Notes: a model not told the origin generated them from the letters alone. Shown: positions 52,291 through 60,629, counted from the first letter of the stretch. The stretch is 64,000 nucleotides of DNA from Acidobacteriota bacterium (GCA_011526565.1 WYBL01000026.1:39928-103927); one strand, 5' to 3'. Numbers and translations are program-made.

Positions 52291-52327
52291 GGCTGATAAT
52301 CAGCCATTGCGTGGCTGATTGTCAGCC
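52291..52327. promoter_or_regulatory. Tandem palindromes, probable operator of hsdM
   Basis: Two matching sites share GGCTGA-N3-TCAGCC: GGCTGATAATCAGCC (52291-52305) and GGCTGATTGTCAGCC (52313-52327), spaced 22 bases start to start (about two helical turns). They lie just upstream of the hsdM -10 element and across the 3' end of the AEP-helicase gene, which supplies its stop codon in the first site. This fits a dimeric repressor or activator. No regulator gene is obvious nearby. Confidence 0.55.
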
Positions 52328-54786
52328 GTCGGTCTTTGGGCGGATGGTGCTTCCGCCGCCACCGCGTAGCCGAGCGCGCGATACGTCTTCATTCGCTTGG
52401 CGAACATCTTCTGCAGGACCGGGACGTGTACGTCGGCGTAGTCGACGACGCGGACCTCGGCCTTGCGCCCGTGGAGTCGCTGGAGACGGCCGGCGTACTG
52501 CTTCAGGGTGCCGCTCCACGAGATCGGCATCGTCAGGAACAGCGTGTCGAGGCGTGCGTCGTCGAATCCCTCGCCGACGTAGCGGCCGGTGGCCAGGATC
52601 AGGCGTTCCTGGTCCTCGGGGATGGCGGCGAGACGTGCGGCGATCTCGCGCGTCTGGCGCACGCTCCGACCACCTTGCAGCACGACCAGGTTGCGCGTGA
52701 AGGCCTCCAGACGTGATGCGAGCAGGTCGAGGTGCTCGCGGCGCTCGGTGAGCACGAGGGGGCAGCGCCCCTGCGCGAGGGCTCCGACGACATCGTCGAG
52801 AATGAGAGCATTGCGGGTCCCGTCGCCGGCCAGGAGGCCGTAGAGCTCCTGGATGCTCTCGGGGACGCGGTCGCCGGGTGGCACGAACGTCGTCTCCCGC
52901 ACGGTCAAGCGCCGGCTGAAGGGCGGCCGCGCAGCCGGGGCCCGGGAATCCACGACGAAGCGGGTCGGTCCGAGCTGCATTTCGAGGATCGGATGGTGGC
53001 CGTCGCGGCGCTCTGGCGTGGCGGTCAGGCCGGTCACGAAGCGGGCGCGAACGGCCGACATCACCCGGTCGAACGAGAAGGCGGGCACGTGGTGGCACTC
53101 GTCCACGATCACGTGACCGTAGTCAGCGACGAGCGGGTCGACGGTGTCGCCTCGGACCAGGCTCTGGATCATCGCGACGTCGATCAGCCCGGTGAGCTTG
53201 CGTTGGCCGCCGCCGAGGCGGCCGATCCGGCGGGAATCGAGACCGAGGAACGCGGAGAGCTGGGCGATCCACTGGTCGAGCAGCGGGCGCCTGTGGACAA
53301 GGACGAGCACGGACCGGGCGCGGCGCGCGACGAGGAAGGCTCCGAGCACCGTCTTGCCCGTTCCCGGCGGGGCGACGAAGACCCCCGTGTCGTGCGGGAG
53401 CAGGCTGTCGGCGGCCTGTTGCTGAATCGGCGTGAGATCGCCTCGGAAGGTGTACTCGATCTCGGCGCCGCCCTGGCGGTCGTCGGCCAGGAGAAGCGGT
53501 ACTCCGAGTTGGCCGAGCAGTTCTCGCAGGTCCGTCAGGCAGCCCCGTGGCAAGGACAGGGCGTCTCCCTGATCCTCGGCGCACGCGATCACGCGGGGCG
53601 TCAGGTGCGTGGAGAGCCGCAGCCGCTGTCGCTGGTAGAACTCCGGGTTCTGGAAGGCCGCCAGGCGCTGCATCTGGTCGACGAGCGCGGGGGGCAGGCC
53701 TGCCTTGTCGACGAGCAGGCGCGACGCGAGGGTGGCGCGGACCCGTTCCGGCAGAGCGTCGGGCACCTTGGGCAGAGCTCGGGGCCGAATCGGAGGTGCG
53801 TCTCCGTCATCCGGCGAGGTGAGGCGGCGAACGGGCACCACCCGCCCCGAGCGCGTGGCGTCCGTCACGATCCGTTCGGCCGTCGCCGCAGTGATGCGTG
53901 CTCCGGCTACCGAGGCCAGGTGGGCCCATTGGTCGTCCCACGGGCTGAGCGACTCGTCGAGGAAGACGCTGTTGCCCTCGGCGCGCGGGCCGCGCTGCAA
54001 GGGGAGGGCGATCAGGTTGCCGAAGCCGCCCCGGGGCAGCGTGTCCTGGCTCGGGAACAGCCGGTCGTACGACGCGAGCCCGAGTTGCGGACGACGGGCG
54101 AGGGTTTCCGTGAGGATGTGGGCGCCGAGGCTTCGCGCCACCGTGGCGGGCAAGGGGCTGGCGAAGAACAGCCACGCGTGCCCGCCATTCCCGGAGCGCG
54201 ACCGCTCGATGGCGACGGGCAGGCCGAGAGACACCGCCGTCTGGCGAAAGGCCGCGACATCTTCGAGCCAGTTCGAGCGATCGAAGTCGGCCGCCAGGAA
54301 CCAGCAAGTGTCGTCCGGGAGCATCGGGTAGACGCCCACGACGTGCCGACCCTGCAGGTGGCCGAGGATCGTCTCGTCATCGACGGGCAGGAACGCCTGG
54401 TTGGGGCATTCGCCGCAGGCCACGCGGGGTTTCTCGCAGACACCACGAACCCACTCGTTCGCACAAGCGGGCGCATAGCCCTTGCGTCCGGATCTCTCGT
54501 TGATCCAGTGCCGCGGGTAGACGTCGGCGCGTCCCCGGAAGAGCGCCCTGAACAGGGCCACCTTCTCGGCCGGCGTCCTCGGCGCGATCGGAGCCGGTTG
54601 CGTGCCACGGGTGGGCTCCGGCCGCGCGGCAACTCCGGCCTGCGCGAGCGCGGCCCGAAGTCGCTGCAACTCGGCTTCGGCGGCGGCCTGCTCGACGCGG
54701 AGCCTCTCGAGCTTCCGTTCGGCCTCGGCGACCTGCGCCCTGAGGGGTGATTCGGGCAAGTCGCCGTTTTCGTCGCCCACCAGCAT
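52300..54786 (-). CDS. Archaeo-eukaryotic primase (AEP)-superfamily 2 helicase of the TOTE conflict type
   Basis: 828 residues. A coiled coil (15-50, EAERKLERLRVEQAAAEAELQRL) leads to a four-Cys zinc site (C108, C117, C124, C127). The primase domain has WFLAADFDRSNWLEDVAAF with the catalytic Asp-x-Asp at 167-169 and ERSRSGNGGHAWLFF with its His. An SF2 helicase follows: APPGTGKT at 472-479 (Walker A), VHRRPLLDQW, DECHH at about 562 (Walker B), LTATPERRDG and LKQYAGRLQRLHGR. This layout matches the TOTE-type AEP-helicase proteins, proposed to act in conflict with foreign DNA; nuclease domains are usual in partners but none is visible here. The protein lies between hsdS and hsdM on the same strand. 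A TAGAAT hexamer at 54813-54808 precedes the ATG by 21 bases. Confidence 0.83.
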   Translation of the reverse strand: MLVGDENGDLPESPLRAQVAEAERKLERLRVEQAAAEAELQRLRAALAQAGVAARPEPTRGTQPAPIAPRTPAEKVALFRALFRGRADVYPRHWINERSGRKGYAPACANEWVRGVCEKPRVACGECPNQAFLPVDDETILGHLQGRHVVGVYPMLPDDTCWFLAADFDRSNWLEDVAAFRQTAVSLGLPVAIERSRSGNGGHAWLFFASPLPATVARSLGAHILTETLARRPQLGLASYDRLFPSQDTLPRGGFGNLIALPLQRGPRAEGNSVFLDESLSPWDDQWAHLASVAGARITAATAERIVTDATRSGRVVPVRRLTSPDDGDAPPIRPRALPKVPDALPERVRATLASRLLVDKAGLPPALVDQMQRLAAFQNPEFYQRQRLRLSTHLTPRVIACAEDQGDALSLPRGCLTDLRELLGQLGVPLLLADDRQGGAEIEYTFRGDLTPIQQQAADSLLPHDTGVFVAPPGTGKTVLGAFLVARRARSVLVLVHRRPLLDQWIAQLSAFLGLDSRRIGRLGGGQRKLTGLIDVAMIQSLVRGDTVDPLVADYGHVIVDECHHVPAFSFDRVMSAVRARFVTGLTATPERRDGHHPILEMQLGPTRFVVDSRAPAARPPFSRRLTVRETTFVPPGDRVPESIQELYGLLAGDGTRNALILDDVVGALAQGRCPLVLTERREHLDLLASRLEAFTRNLVVLQGGRSVRQTREIAARLAAIPEDQERLILATGRYVGEGFDDARLDTLFLTMPISWSGTLKQYAGRLQRLHGRKAEVRVVDYADVHVPVLQKMFAKRMKTYRALGYAVAAEAPSAQRPTADNQPRNG

Positions 54787-54807
54787 CCCCTTGCCTGCTG
54801 GTCGCTG

Positions 54808-54813
54808 ATTCTA
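54808..54813 (-). promoter_or_regulatory. Predicted -10 element of the AEP-helicase gene
   Basis: TAGAAT on the minus strand, 21 bases before ATG 54786, leader of about 15 bases with an AAGGGG tract. It is divergent from the DUF433 gene. Confidence 0.4.
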
Positions 54814-54860
54814 CCGGGCCCTCCTTCCGCAACGTCGATCACATCGGCCGCCTTGGCGCT

Positions 54861-55091
54861 ATGATCGAAGCCACCGTGGAACCACTCGATCGCATTGCCT
54901 TCGACCCGACCGTGATGGGAGGCAAGCCCTGTATCCGTGGGACCCGGGTCACGGTGTCCACCGTGGTCGGGCTGGTGGCCACCGGCCACCTGACGACCGA
55001 AATCCTCGCGCTCTATCCGTATCTGGCCGAGGAAGACGTCCGGCAGGCATTGCGGTGCGACGTTCCGGGCGACGAATCCTTCCGTTCCTGA
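54861..55091 (+). CDS. DUF433-family antitoxin-like protein
   Basis: 76 residues from ATG 54861, or 71 from GTG 54876 in frame. The sequence RIAFDPTVMGGKPCIRGTRVTVSTVVGLVATGHLTTEILALYPYLAEEDVRQAL is a close match to DUF433, a small helix-turn-helix-type protein that usually pairs with a DUF5615 PIN-like toxin. That partner is missing here. After RQAL the frame reads RCDVPGDESFRS, but a shifted frame would read ATFRATNPSVPE, nearer the family end, so the last residues may reflect a frameshift. It is followed by a RelE-type toxin and a Phd-type antitoxin. Confidence 0.78.
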   Translation: MIEATVEPLDRIAFDPTVMGGKPCIRGTRVTVSTVVGLVATGHLTTEILALYPYLAEEDVRQALRCDVPGDESFRS

Positions 55092-55115
55092 ACGAGCGCT
55101 CGCGAGGACTCGGAG

Positions 55116-55421
55116 ATGGTCCGGCAGCCCCGGGTTCGAATCGAGTACACGCCCGAGGCGGTCGATCACCTGCGAGGTCTCGACGCTCGCCAGCGCGTGA
55201 CCGTCCTCGATCGGGTCGAGATCCTGCTCAGCCACGAGCCGACGAAGCCGACTCGCAACCGGAAGTTGCTTCGCGCCAACCCACTGGCTCCATGGGAGCT
55301 CCGGCTGGGGGACCTGCGCGTATACTACGAGTGTCCCACCGAGAACCTCGTCGTCATCAAGGCCGTGGGAATCAAGCGTCGAGCGACCGTGCGCATCGGC
55401 GGTGAGGAAATCGACCTGTGA
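55116..55421 (+). CDS. RelE/ParE-superfamily toxin
   Basis: 101 residues. The fold markers are VRIEYTPEAVDHLRGLDARQRVTVLDRVEILLSHEP, then LGDLRVYYECPTENLVVIKAVGIKRRATVRIGGEE, with basic and Tyr residues typical of a RelE-like mRNA interferase or gyrase-inhibitor fold. The stop overlaps the GTG start of the Phd-like gene (GTGA at 55418-55421), giving toxin-before-antitoxin order. Family members either cut mRNA at the ribosome or poison gyrase; this one cannot be assigned. The group lies antisense to the defence island genes on both sides. Confidence 0.85.
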   Translation: MVRQPRVRIEYTPEAVDHLRGLDARQRVTVLDRVEILLSHEPTKPTRNRKLLRANPLAPWELRLGDLRVYYECPTENLVVIKAVGIKRRATVRIGGEEIDL

Positions 55422-55702
55422 AGACCGTCGAGTTGGCTGATGCCACGGCGTCCCTCTCCGAGTACGCGCGCAAGACTCGTCGCGAGACACTGGTGGTCAC
55501 GCGCAAGGGCAAGCCACTCGTGGCCATCATGCCGGTGAGCGAGCGGACCGACCTCGAGAACCTCGTGGTCACGACGCACCCGAAGTTCCTGGCGGTCATG
55601 GAACGCTCCCAACAGCGTTACGACCGGGACGGCGGCCTCTCGACTGACGCCGTGCGCGACCTGCTCGGCGTTCCGAAGCGGAAGGCGCGCAGGACCCGAT
55701 AG
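55418..55702 (+). CDS. Phd/YefM-family antitoxin
   Basis: 94 residues, GTG start coupled to the toxin. MKTVELADATASLSEYARKTRRETLVVTRKGKPLVAIMPVSERTDLENL is the DNA-binding Phd/YefM fold (TLVVTRKGKPLVAIMP is the family core), followed by a helical tail that would clamp the toxin. Pairing with a RelE-type toxin is common. It should autoregulate the pair. No operator palindrome is clear upstream of 54861. Confidence 0.86.
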   Translation: MKTVELADATASLSEYARKTRRETLVVTRKGKPLVAIMPVSERTDLENLVVTTHPKFLAVMERSQQRYDRDGGLSTDAVRDLLGVPKRKARRTR

Positions 55703-55738
55703 CGCCCCTGCGGGAGCCGACCTCGGCCCTGCCGCTCT

Positions 55739-57253
55739 CTAAGCTCTCGCCTTCGGGCGTCGACCCGGCTTCTTCTGCCGCGGCGCGGGCGTGCGGGTGG
55801 GCTCCCCCGTGGAGCGGAGGCGGGCGAGGAGGGCTGAGGCGGGTTCGTCCGTCGGGTCCTGGGGGACGAGGCGGCCTTCGAAGGCGCGCTTCAGGATCGA
55901 CTGGCGCAGGCGGGTGCAGCGGGCGAGGTTCTGCCCGACCGTGCGTTCGAGCGCGTCGAGCACCGACAGCCGCCGCTCGACCTCGGCCACGATCCGCTGC
56001 TGTTCGGCGAGGGGCGGGAGTGGGACGACGTGTGCGGCGAGCTTGGTGCCGTTGACGTTGGCCTGACCGACCTGTTGAGTCACGACGGACTTGATCCACG
56101 CACGGCCCCGCGGCGAGTTGATCCAGTATGCGAGCAAGTCCGCGCTGACACCTGGCAAGGGCTGAACGCGGATCAAGTACGAGGCAACAGCGCACGGCCG
56201 CGAGTAGCCCCGAAAGACTGCCGTCTTGCCGACGAGCTCCGGACTGTTCGTGCGATTGAAGAGCAGCTCACCTGGACTCAGTAGCTGGTCGGGGAACTCG
56301 TCATGGTCGAGTGGCAGGTACTTGAGATCGGTGAAGTCGAGTCGGCCTTCGATCAGGTTGCCCATCCGGAGGACTGGGACACCCAGATCCCGGGTGGAGC
56401 ATTTCGCGGATGTGCCGTACCGCATCCACAGGCTGACTTGATCCAGCGTGGCCCAAGTCCAGCCTTCAGGCAGGGGCGGGAAGGCTGGCCCGTCCGGCGC
56501 CGTGGGGGGCTGGTACTTCTTGCCGGGGGGCCAGCGGCGGCGGCGGTCTTCGAGGAGGCGGGCGAGAACGGCTGGGGCGGGCTCGTAGGGGCGGCCCTGC
56601 TGGCGGGCGAGTTCGGCCTCGGTGGGGACGAGGCGGCCCTCGACCGCGGCCTTGAGGACGCTGGCCCGCGCCCGCTTCAGCTTGGCCCGCACGGCTTCGA
56701 GCGTCGCCACCGCCGCGTCGAGCCGCGTGAACTGCTTCTCGATCTCCGCCACGATCCGCAACTGCTCGGCCATCGGCGGCAGGCGGAACGGGTGAGCCAA
56801 GAACGGGCCGCGGTTGATGTGCTTCATCGTCGAGCCGTGAAGGTGCTCGCTCCGGAGCATTTCCTGGATGACCCGCTTCAGCGACCAGAACAGGAACCGG
56901 GAATCGACGACTCTCGTGTCGGCATCCACTCGGAAGATGTGCTGGTTGAGAACTGCGTCAGGGCCCGGCCACACGAAGGCATCAAGGGTCGCTGACCAGC
57001 TCACGAGCGTAGTACCCGCGGTGATCACGTAGTCCGCGGGGACCTGGCGCAAGGTGTAGTTGAAGGATCGGGTGGGGTCGGTCAGGTTTTGAATGCGAAT
57101 GATGGGATGCCCGGTCTCGCCCCAGTCCTCGGGCTTGAAGGCTAGCCCGTTCAGGTACGTAGCGACTTGACCAACCGTCGTGCCCGCCCAGCCCGGCGGC
57201 AACGTGTCTCCCGCGTCTTCGTGGGCGGGCCGTGGGGTGGCCGCACGCTTCAC
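55739..57253 (-). CDS. hsdS: Type I restriction-modification specificity subunit HsdS
   Basis: 504 residues, GTG 57253 in a GTGA overlap with the hsdR stop. Two target-recognition domains are seen, each followed by the conserved helical spacer: LPPMAEQLRIVAEIEKQFTRLDAAV with ASVLKAAVEGRLVPTEAE, and LPPLAEQQRIVAEVERRLSVLDALE with QSILKRAFEGRLVPQDP. The repeats give the pseudo-dimeric structure. Each TRD reads half of a bipartite site; the specificity cannot be read from sequence. Base composition here is visibly richer in A/T than in the flanking genes (56140-57180), as expected for shuffled TRDs. It was presumably coupled with hsdR before TOTE and TA genes separated it from hsdM. Confidence 0.92.
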   Translation of the reverse strand: MKRAATPRPAHEDAGDTLPPGWAGTTVGQVATYLNGLAFKPEDWGETGHPIIRIQNLTDPTRSFNYTLRQVPADYVITAGTTLVSWSATLDAFVWPGPDAVLNQHIFRVDADTRVVDSRFLFWSLKRVIQEMLRSEHLHGSTMKHINRGPFLAHPFRLPPMAEQLRIVAEIEKQFTRLDAAVATLEAVRAKLKRARASVLKAAVEGRLVPTEAELARQQGRPYEPAPAVLARLLEDRRRRWPPGKKYQPPTAPDGPAFPPLPEGWTWATLDQVSLWMRYGTSAKCSTRDLGVPVLRMGNLIEGRLDFTDLKYLPLDHDEFPDQLLSPGELLFNRTNSPELVGKTAVFRGYSRPCAVASYLIRVQPLPGVSADLLAYWINSPRGRAWIKSVVTQQVGQANVNGTKLAAHVVPLPPLAEQQRIVAEVERRLSVLDALERTVGQNLARCTRLRQSILKRAFEGRLVPQDPTDEPASALLARLRSTGEPTRTPAPRQKKPGRRPKARA

Positions 57254-60126
57254 GCCACGAGCTCCTCGTTCAGTTCCGCGACCAGCGTTGCGTAGTCGTC
57301 GCCGAACAGCGCGTGGAAGCGGCCGAGGCCGCCTTCGGTCGTGAAGGGGACGTCGTCGAGGTCGTCGAGGGCCACCTCCGCGTCGCTGGCGATGCGGTCG
57401 CGGATCAGGATCAGCCAGCGTTGCTGCTCGTCGGTGAAGCTGCGGCCGCGGTTCTGCTGCTGGGCCATCCAGCGCGCGAAGCGCTCGCCGACGCGGTCCG
57501 CGAACGGGACCAGGTCCTCCTCCGGGCGCAGGGCGTGGCGGGCGAGCGACACGATGTCCGTCCACAGCCGGCCCTGGCTGGCGCCGCGCACGCGACCGCG
57601 CTCGACCTTCTCGTAGGCGGCCCACAGCTCGTCCGCCGTCCACTGGCGCGGCGGCTGCTGGATCGCTTCGGCCAGCGCGCGCACCTGCTGCCGCGTCAGC
57701 CGCTGGCCGTACGGCCGTGAGTAGAGGATCTGCAGGGCGTCGATCTCGTCGCGGTGGTCCGCGATGAACTGCCGGAACGACGTCACCAGCGCCTTCGCCT
57801 GGTCGAGCGTGTGGCGCGGGGCGGCGCCCGAGCGGATCACCTCGTCGACCGACGTGTCGTCGATCACCTGCTCCTGGCGCTTGCGCACCTCCTGCAGGGC
57901 CTGACACAGCTTCGGGTTGAACGCGATCGGTGCGGCAGCCGCCTCCCGGAGCTGGGCCTGGGCCGCCGCCACCTGCGCCTCGGTCGGCTCCTGGTCCTCG
58001 GCCAGTCCGTACATCGCCCGCGCCTGCTCGTCCTCGCGGTCGGGGTCGAGGGCATCGAGCAGGCCCGCGATCAGGGCCCGCAGCGGCACGCCGTTCGTCG
58101 CCTGTTCGAGCAGCTTGCGGTCGGGCTCGTCCAGCCGGCGCTCCAGGCGGTCGAGGCGGCCGGCGAGGGTCGAGAGCACGTCCGGGTCGCGGCTGCCGGC
58201 GCGCACCCTCTCCAGCAGCTTGTCGAACGCGATCGCCCGGTCACGCAGGATCGGCGGGTCCGACTTCTGCTCGTCCATCACGCCGACCGCATCGACGATC
58301 ACGAAGTGGGTCTTGGCGTGGCCCGGGGAGTCGGGGGTGACGCCCTCGAAGTCGGCCGACGGCATCACCCGTACGCCACGCCCCTTCATCTGCTCGAACA
58401 GGCCGCGCGAGCGCACCGTGCGCATGAACAGCAGGCACTCCAGCGGCTTGACGTCGGTGCCGGTGGCGATCATGTCCACCGTCACCGCGATGCGCGGCTG
58501 GAAGCTGTTGCGGAAGCGCTGGATCGTCTCCTCGGGCTTGTGCGACGCGGAAACCCGGGCTGCGTCACCGGCGCCGCGCTCGGGCTTGTAGGTGATCTTG
58601 ACCGCCTCCTCGTTGCCGAAGCCGAACTCCAGGCGCACGGCGTCGAGGATGTCCTCGGCGTGGCTGTCGTCCTTGGCGAAGATCAGCGTCTTCGGCACGT
58701 GCTGGCGGCCGGGGAAGATCTCGGTGAACAGCTTGTCCCTGAACTCGCGGATCACCGTGCGGATCTGGTCCCTGGCCACGACGCTGCGGTCGAGGTCGCT
58801 CCCCGAGTAGGTCAGATCCTCGTCGAGCCGGGCCCAGCGCAGGCGCCGCGTCTCGCGGTCGCGGCGGCCGACGACGACCGGCGCCGGGGCGTCCTTCGAC
58901 AACTGCGCGCCGTCCTGCGTGATCCGGGTGCGGATCTCGTAGACCTCGTAGGGCACGTTGACGCGGTCGCGCACCGCGTGCTCGTGGCGGTACTCGCAGA
59001 CCAGGTTCTTGTCGAAGAAGCCGAACGTGTGGGTGGCCGGCGTCGCGGTCAGCCCGATCAGCGAGGCGTCGAAGTACTCGAGCACCTGCCGCCACAGCGA
59101 GTAGATCGAGCGGTGGCACTCGTCGATTACGACGACGTCGAAGAACTCGGGCGGGATGTAGGGCGAATAGACGACCGGCGGGGGCTCGCGCACGAGCGCC
59201 GCGCCGGAGCCGGTGAAGGCCGAGCCCTCCTCGCGGTCCTCCTCGTAGTCCGGCTCGCCCTGGAGGATCGAGTAGAGGCGCTGGATCGTGGTGACGACGA
59301 CCTTGTTGACGGGGTCGATCCGGTTCGAGCGCAGCCAGGACACGCCGTAGAGCTCGGTGAACTTGCGGCCGTCGTCGGGCGTCGTGTAGGACTGGAACTC
59401 GCGGTAGGCCTGGCGGCCGAGGTTGCCGCGGTCGACGAGGAACAGCACGCGGCGAGCGCCGCCGAACTGGATCAGGCGGTAGAGAGCCGCAATCGCCGTG
59501 AAGGTCTTGCCGGCGCCCGTCGCCATCTGGATCAGCGCGCGCGGCCGGCCCTCGCGGATCGAGGCCTCGAGGTTGGTGATCGCGCGGGCCTGCGCGGGCC
59601 ACATGCCGGCGGCGTTCAGCTCGGGCGCGTGGCGCATGCGGCCCATCAGCGTGGCCGCGGCCGGGGCGTTCGGCAGGCCCTGGGCGATCGCCACGCCGGC
59701 CTCGAACCCGCGCCGCAGCGTTGCCGGCTGATGGAACGAGAACACGCGGCGGCTGCGCGGGGTCGGGTCGAGCAGGTTCGTGAAGCGGGTCTCGGCGCCC
59801 GTGCTCTCGTACAAGAAGGGCAGGGGTCGCAGCGGCGGGCGCAGCCAGTCGGGCAGCTTGCCGGCGTAGTCGCGGGTCTGTGCCTCGACGCCGGTGAGGG
59901 CGATGCCCTCCTTCTTGGCCTCGATCACTCCGGCGGGCTTTCCATCGAGGAACAGCAGGTAGTCGCAGGGGCCCGCGTCGGTCTGGAATTCGCGGACGGC
60001 GACGCCGGCACCCGCGGCGAGGTTCAGCTCGGCGCGGTCCTGGATGACCCACCCGGCCGCGGCGAGCGCCGCGTCGATCGTCAGCCGCGCCCGCTGCTCC
60101 GGGCTGTTCCGATCCTGGGGAGGCAT
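57250..60126 (-). CDS. hsdR: Type I restriction enzyme subunit HsdR
   Basis: 958 residues, ATG 60126. The nuclease domain has the PD-(D/E)xK site: D55 in CDYLLFL and E69-A-K71 in GVIEAKKEG. The SF2 motor has IQMATGAGKTFTAIA (Walker A), VVIDECHRSIYSLWRQ (Walker B), GLTATPATHTFGFFD and QMKGRGVRVMP. The C-terminal helical domain continues from about residue 650. The N-terminal region (GPCDYLLFLDGKPAGVIEAKKEG) resembles EcoEI-type HsdR. It translocates DNA and cuts unmodified DNA at a distance. It is the first gene of the hsdR-hsdS pair, an order unlike the usual hsdM-hsdS-hsdR or hsdR-hsdM-hsdS. Confidence 0.94.
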   Translation of the reverse strand: MPPQDRNSPEQRARLTIDAALAAAGWVIQDRAELNLAAGAGVAVREFQTDAGPCDYLLFLDGKPAGVIEAKKEGIALTGVEAQTRDYAGKLPDWLRPPLRPLPFLYESTGAETRFTNLLDPTPRSRRVFSFHQPATLRRGFEAGVAIAQGLPNAPAAATLMGRMRHAPELNAAGMWPAQARAITNLEASIREGRPRALIQMATGAGKTFTAIAALYRLIQFGGARRVLFLVDRGNLGRQAYREFQSYTTPDDGRKFTELYGVSWLRSNRIDPVNKVVVTTIQRLYSILQGEPDYEEDREEGSAFTGSGAALVREPPPVVYSPYIPPEFFDVVVIDECHRSIYSLWRQVLEYFDASLIGLTATPATHTFGFFDKNLVCEYRHEHAVRDRVNVPYEVYEIRTRITQDGAQLSKDAPAPVVVGRRDRETRRLRWARLDEDLTYSGSDLDRSVVARDQIRTVIREFRDKLFTEIFPGRQHVPKTLIFAKDDSHAEDILDAVRLEFGFGNEEAVKITYKPERGAGDAARVSASHKPEETIQRFRNSFQPRIAVTVDMIATGTDVKPLECLLFMRTVRSRGLFEQMKGRGVRVMPSADFEGVTPDSPGHAKTHFVIVDAVGVMDEQKSDPPILRDRAIAFDKLLERVRAGSRDPDVLSTLAGRLDRLERRLDEPDRKLLEQATNGVPLRALIAGLLDALDPDREDEQARAMYGLAEDQEPTEAQVAAAQAQLREAAAAPIAFNPKLCQALQEVRKRQEQVIDDTSVDEVIRSGAAPRHTLDQAKALVTSFRQFIADHRDEIDALQILYSRPYGQRLTRQQVRALAEAIQQPPRQWTADELWAAYEKVERGRVRGASQGRLWTDIVSLARHALRPEEDLVPFADRVGERFARWMAQQQNRGRSFTDEQQRWLILIRDRIASDAEVALDDLDDVPFTTEGGLGRFHALFGDDYATLVAELNEELVA

Positions 60127-60196
60127 GGACGCCCAAGGTTGCCAGAGACGGGCCCGTGTGACGAGTTGGGAGAGCGCGACCGGACGGCGCGCGGGT

Positions 60197-60472
60197 TCAG
60201 GCGGCGAGGAGCGGGTCGAACTCGCCGGGAACCAGCGGGCCGCATCCAAGGCTGAGGAGCGTCGAGGCCAGGAGCTCGCGCGAGATCCGGGACGGGGTCG
60301 TGATCTCCAGGCCGATTGGACGCCCGTCGTCGGCGTAATCCACGAGCAGGCCGGCTTCTCGCCGCTCGGTGCGAGCGACGTCGTCGTCCGCCCTTCTCGG
60401 CAGGTAGTAGTAGGCGGCCACGACGCGACCGTGACGGTAGGTGACTTCGAGGTAGGGTGCGCTGATCTTCAT
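60197..60472 (-). CDS. DUF2283-family protein, probable antitoxin
   Basis: 91 residues. MKISAPYLEVTYRHGRVVAAYYYLPRRADDD, then GLLVDYADDGRPIGLEITTP, matches DUF2283. In many genomes this family pairs with a DUF4258-type protein in a toxin-antitoxin-like arrangement. Here the ATG at 60472 overlaps the TGA of a broken DUF4258-like gene, so the original coupling is still readable. The gene itself looks intact. It may persist as an orphan antitoxin. Confidence 0.8.
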   Translation of the reverse strand: MKISAPYLEVTYRHGRVVAAYYYLPRRADDDVARTERREAGLLVDYADDGRPIGLEITTPSRISRELLASTLLSLGCGPLVPGEFDPLLAA

Positions 60473-60629
60473 GCCGTGGTTCGGTATGCGGTGATGACGA
60501 CCAGGAGTTCGAGCGCCACCGGCCGGGAGCCATGTCCCGGCGGTACCTCGTGGCTCGCACGAGCATAGCGCGCAGGTCCAGTTCGCTGAAGCCCCGGTCG
60601 ATCATGCGGCGCCGCACGTGCGGGGTCAG
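60469..60629 (-). pseudogene. Broken DUF4258-like toxin gene
   Basis: The first part reads LTPHVRRRMIDRGFSELDLRAMLVRATRYRRDMAPGRW, like the N-terminus of the DUF4258-type partner of DUF2283. The last part reads VALELLVVITAYRTTA and stops at 60469-60471, but in a frame shifted by one base. The conserved middle (about 18 residues after GRW) is missing. So an internal deletion with a frameshift has occurred; no full product is possible. The start may be CTG 60629 or GTG 60617. Confidence 0.65.

Noticed and set aside
52291..52327. Repeated palindromes considered as CRISPR or terminator
   Set aside because: Only two copies with no spacer array; the near-zero loops and position at a promoter fit an operator better.
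54837..54865. TATGAT at 54860 as a promoter for the DUF433 gene
   Set aside because: It overlaps ATG 54861. It would work only if translation began at GTG 54876, which is possible but not favoured, so no separate feature was listed.
55055..55405. A 116-codon frame between DUF433 and the RelE gene
   Set aside because: It lacks family resemblance and overlaps both DUF433 and the RelE-type gene, which have clear matches. Only a short frameshift at the DUF433 end is plausible.
50710..60629. Prophage or transposon carrying the defence genes
   Set aside because: No integrase, transposase, tRNA attachment site or direct repeat is visible at the edges; only hairpins mark them.
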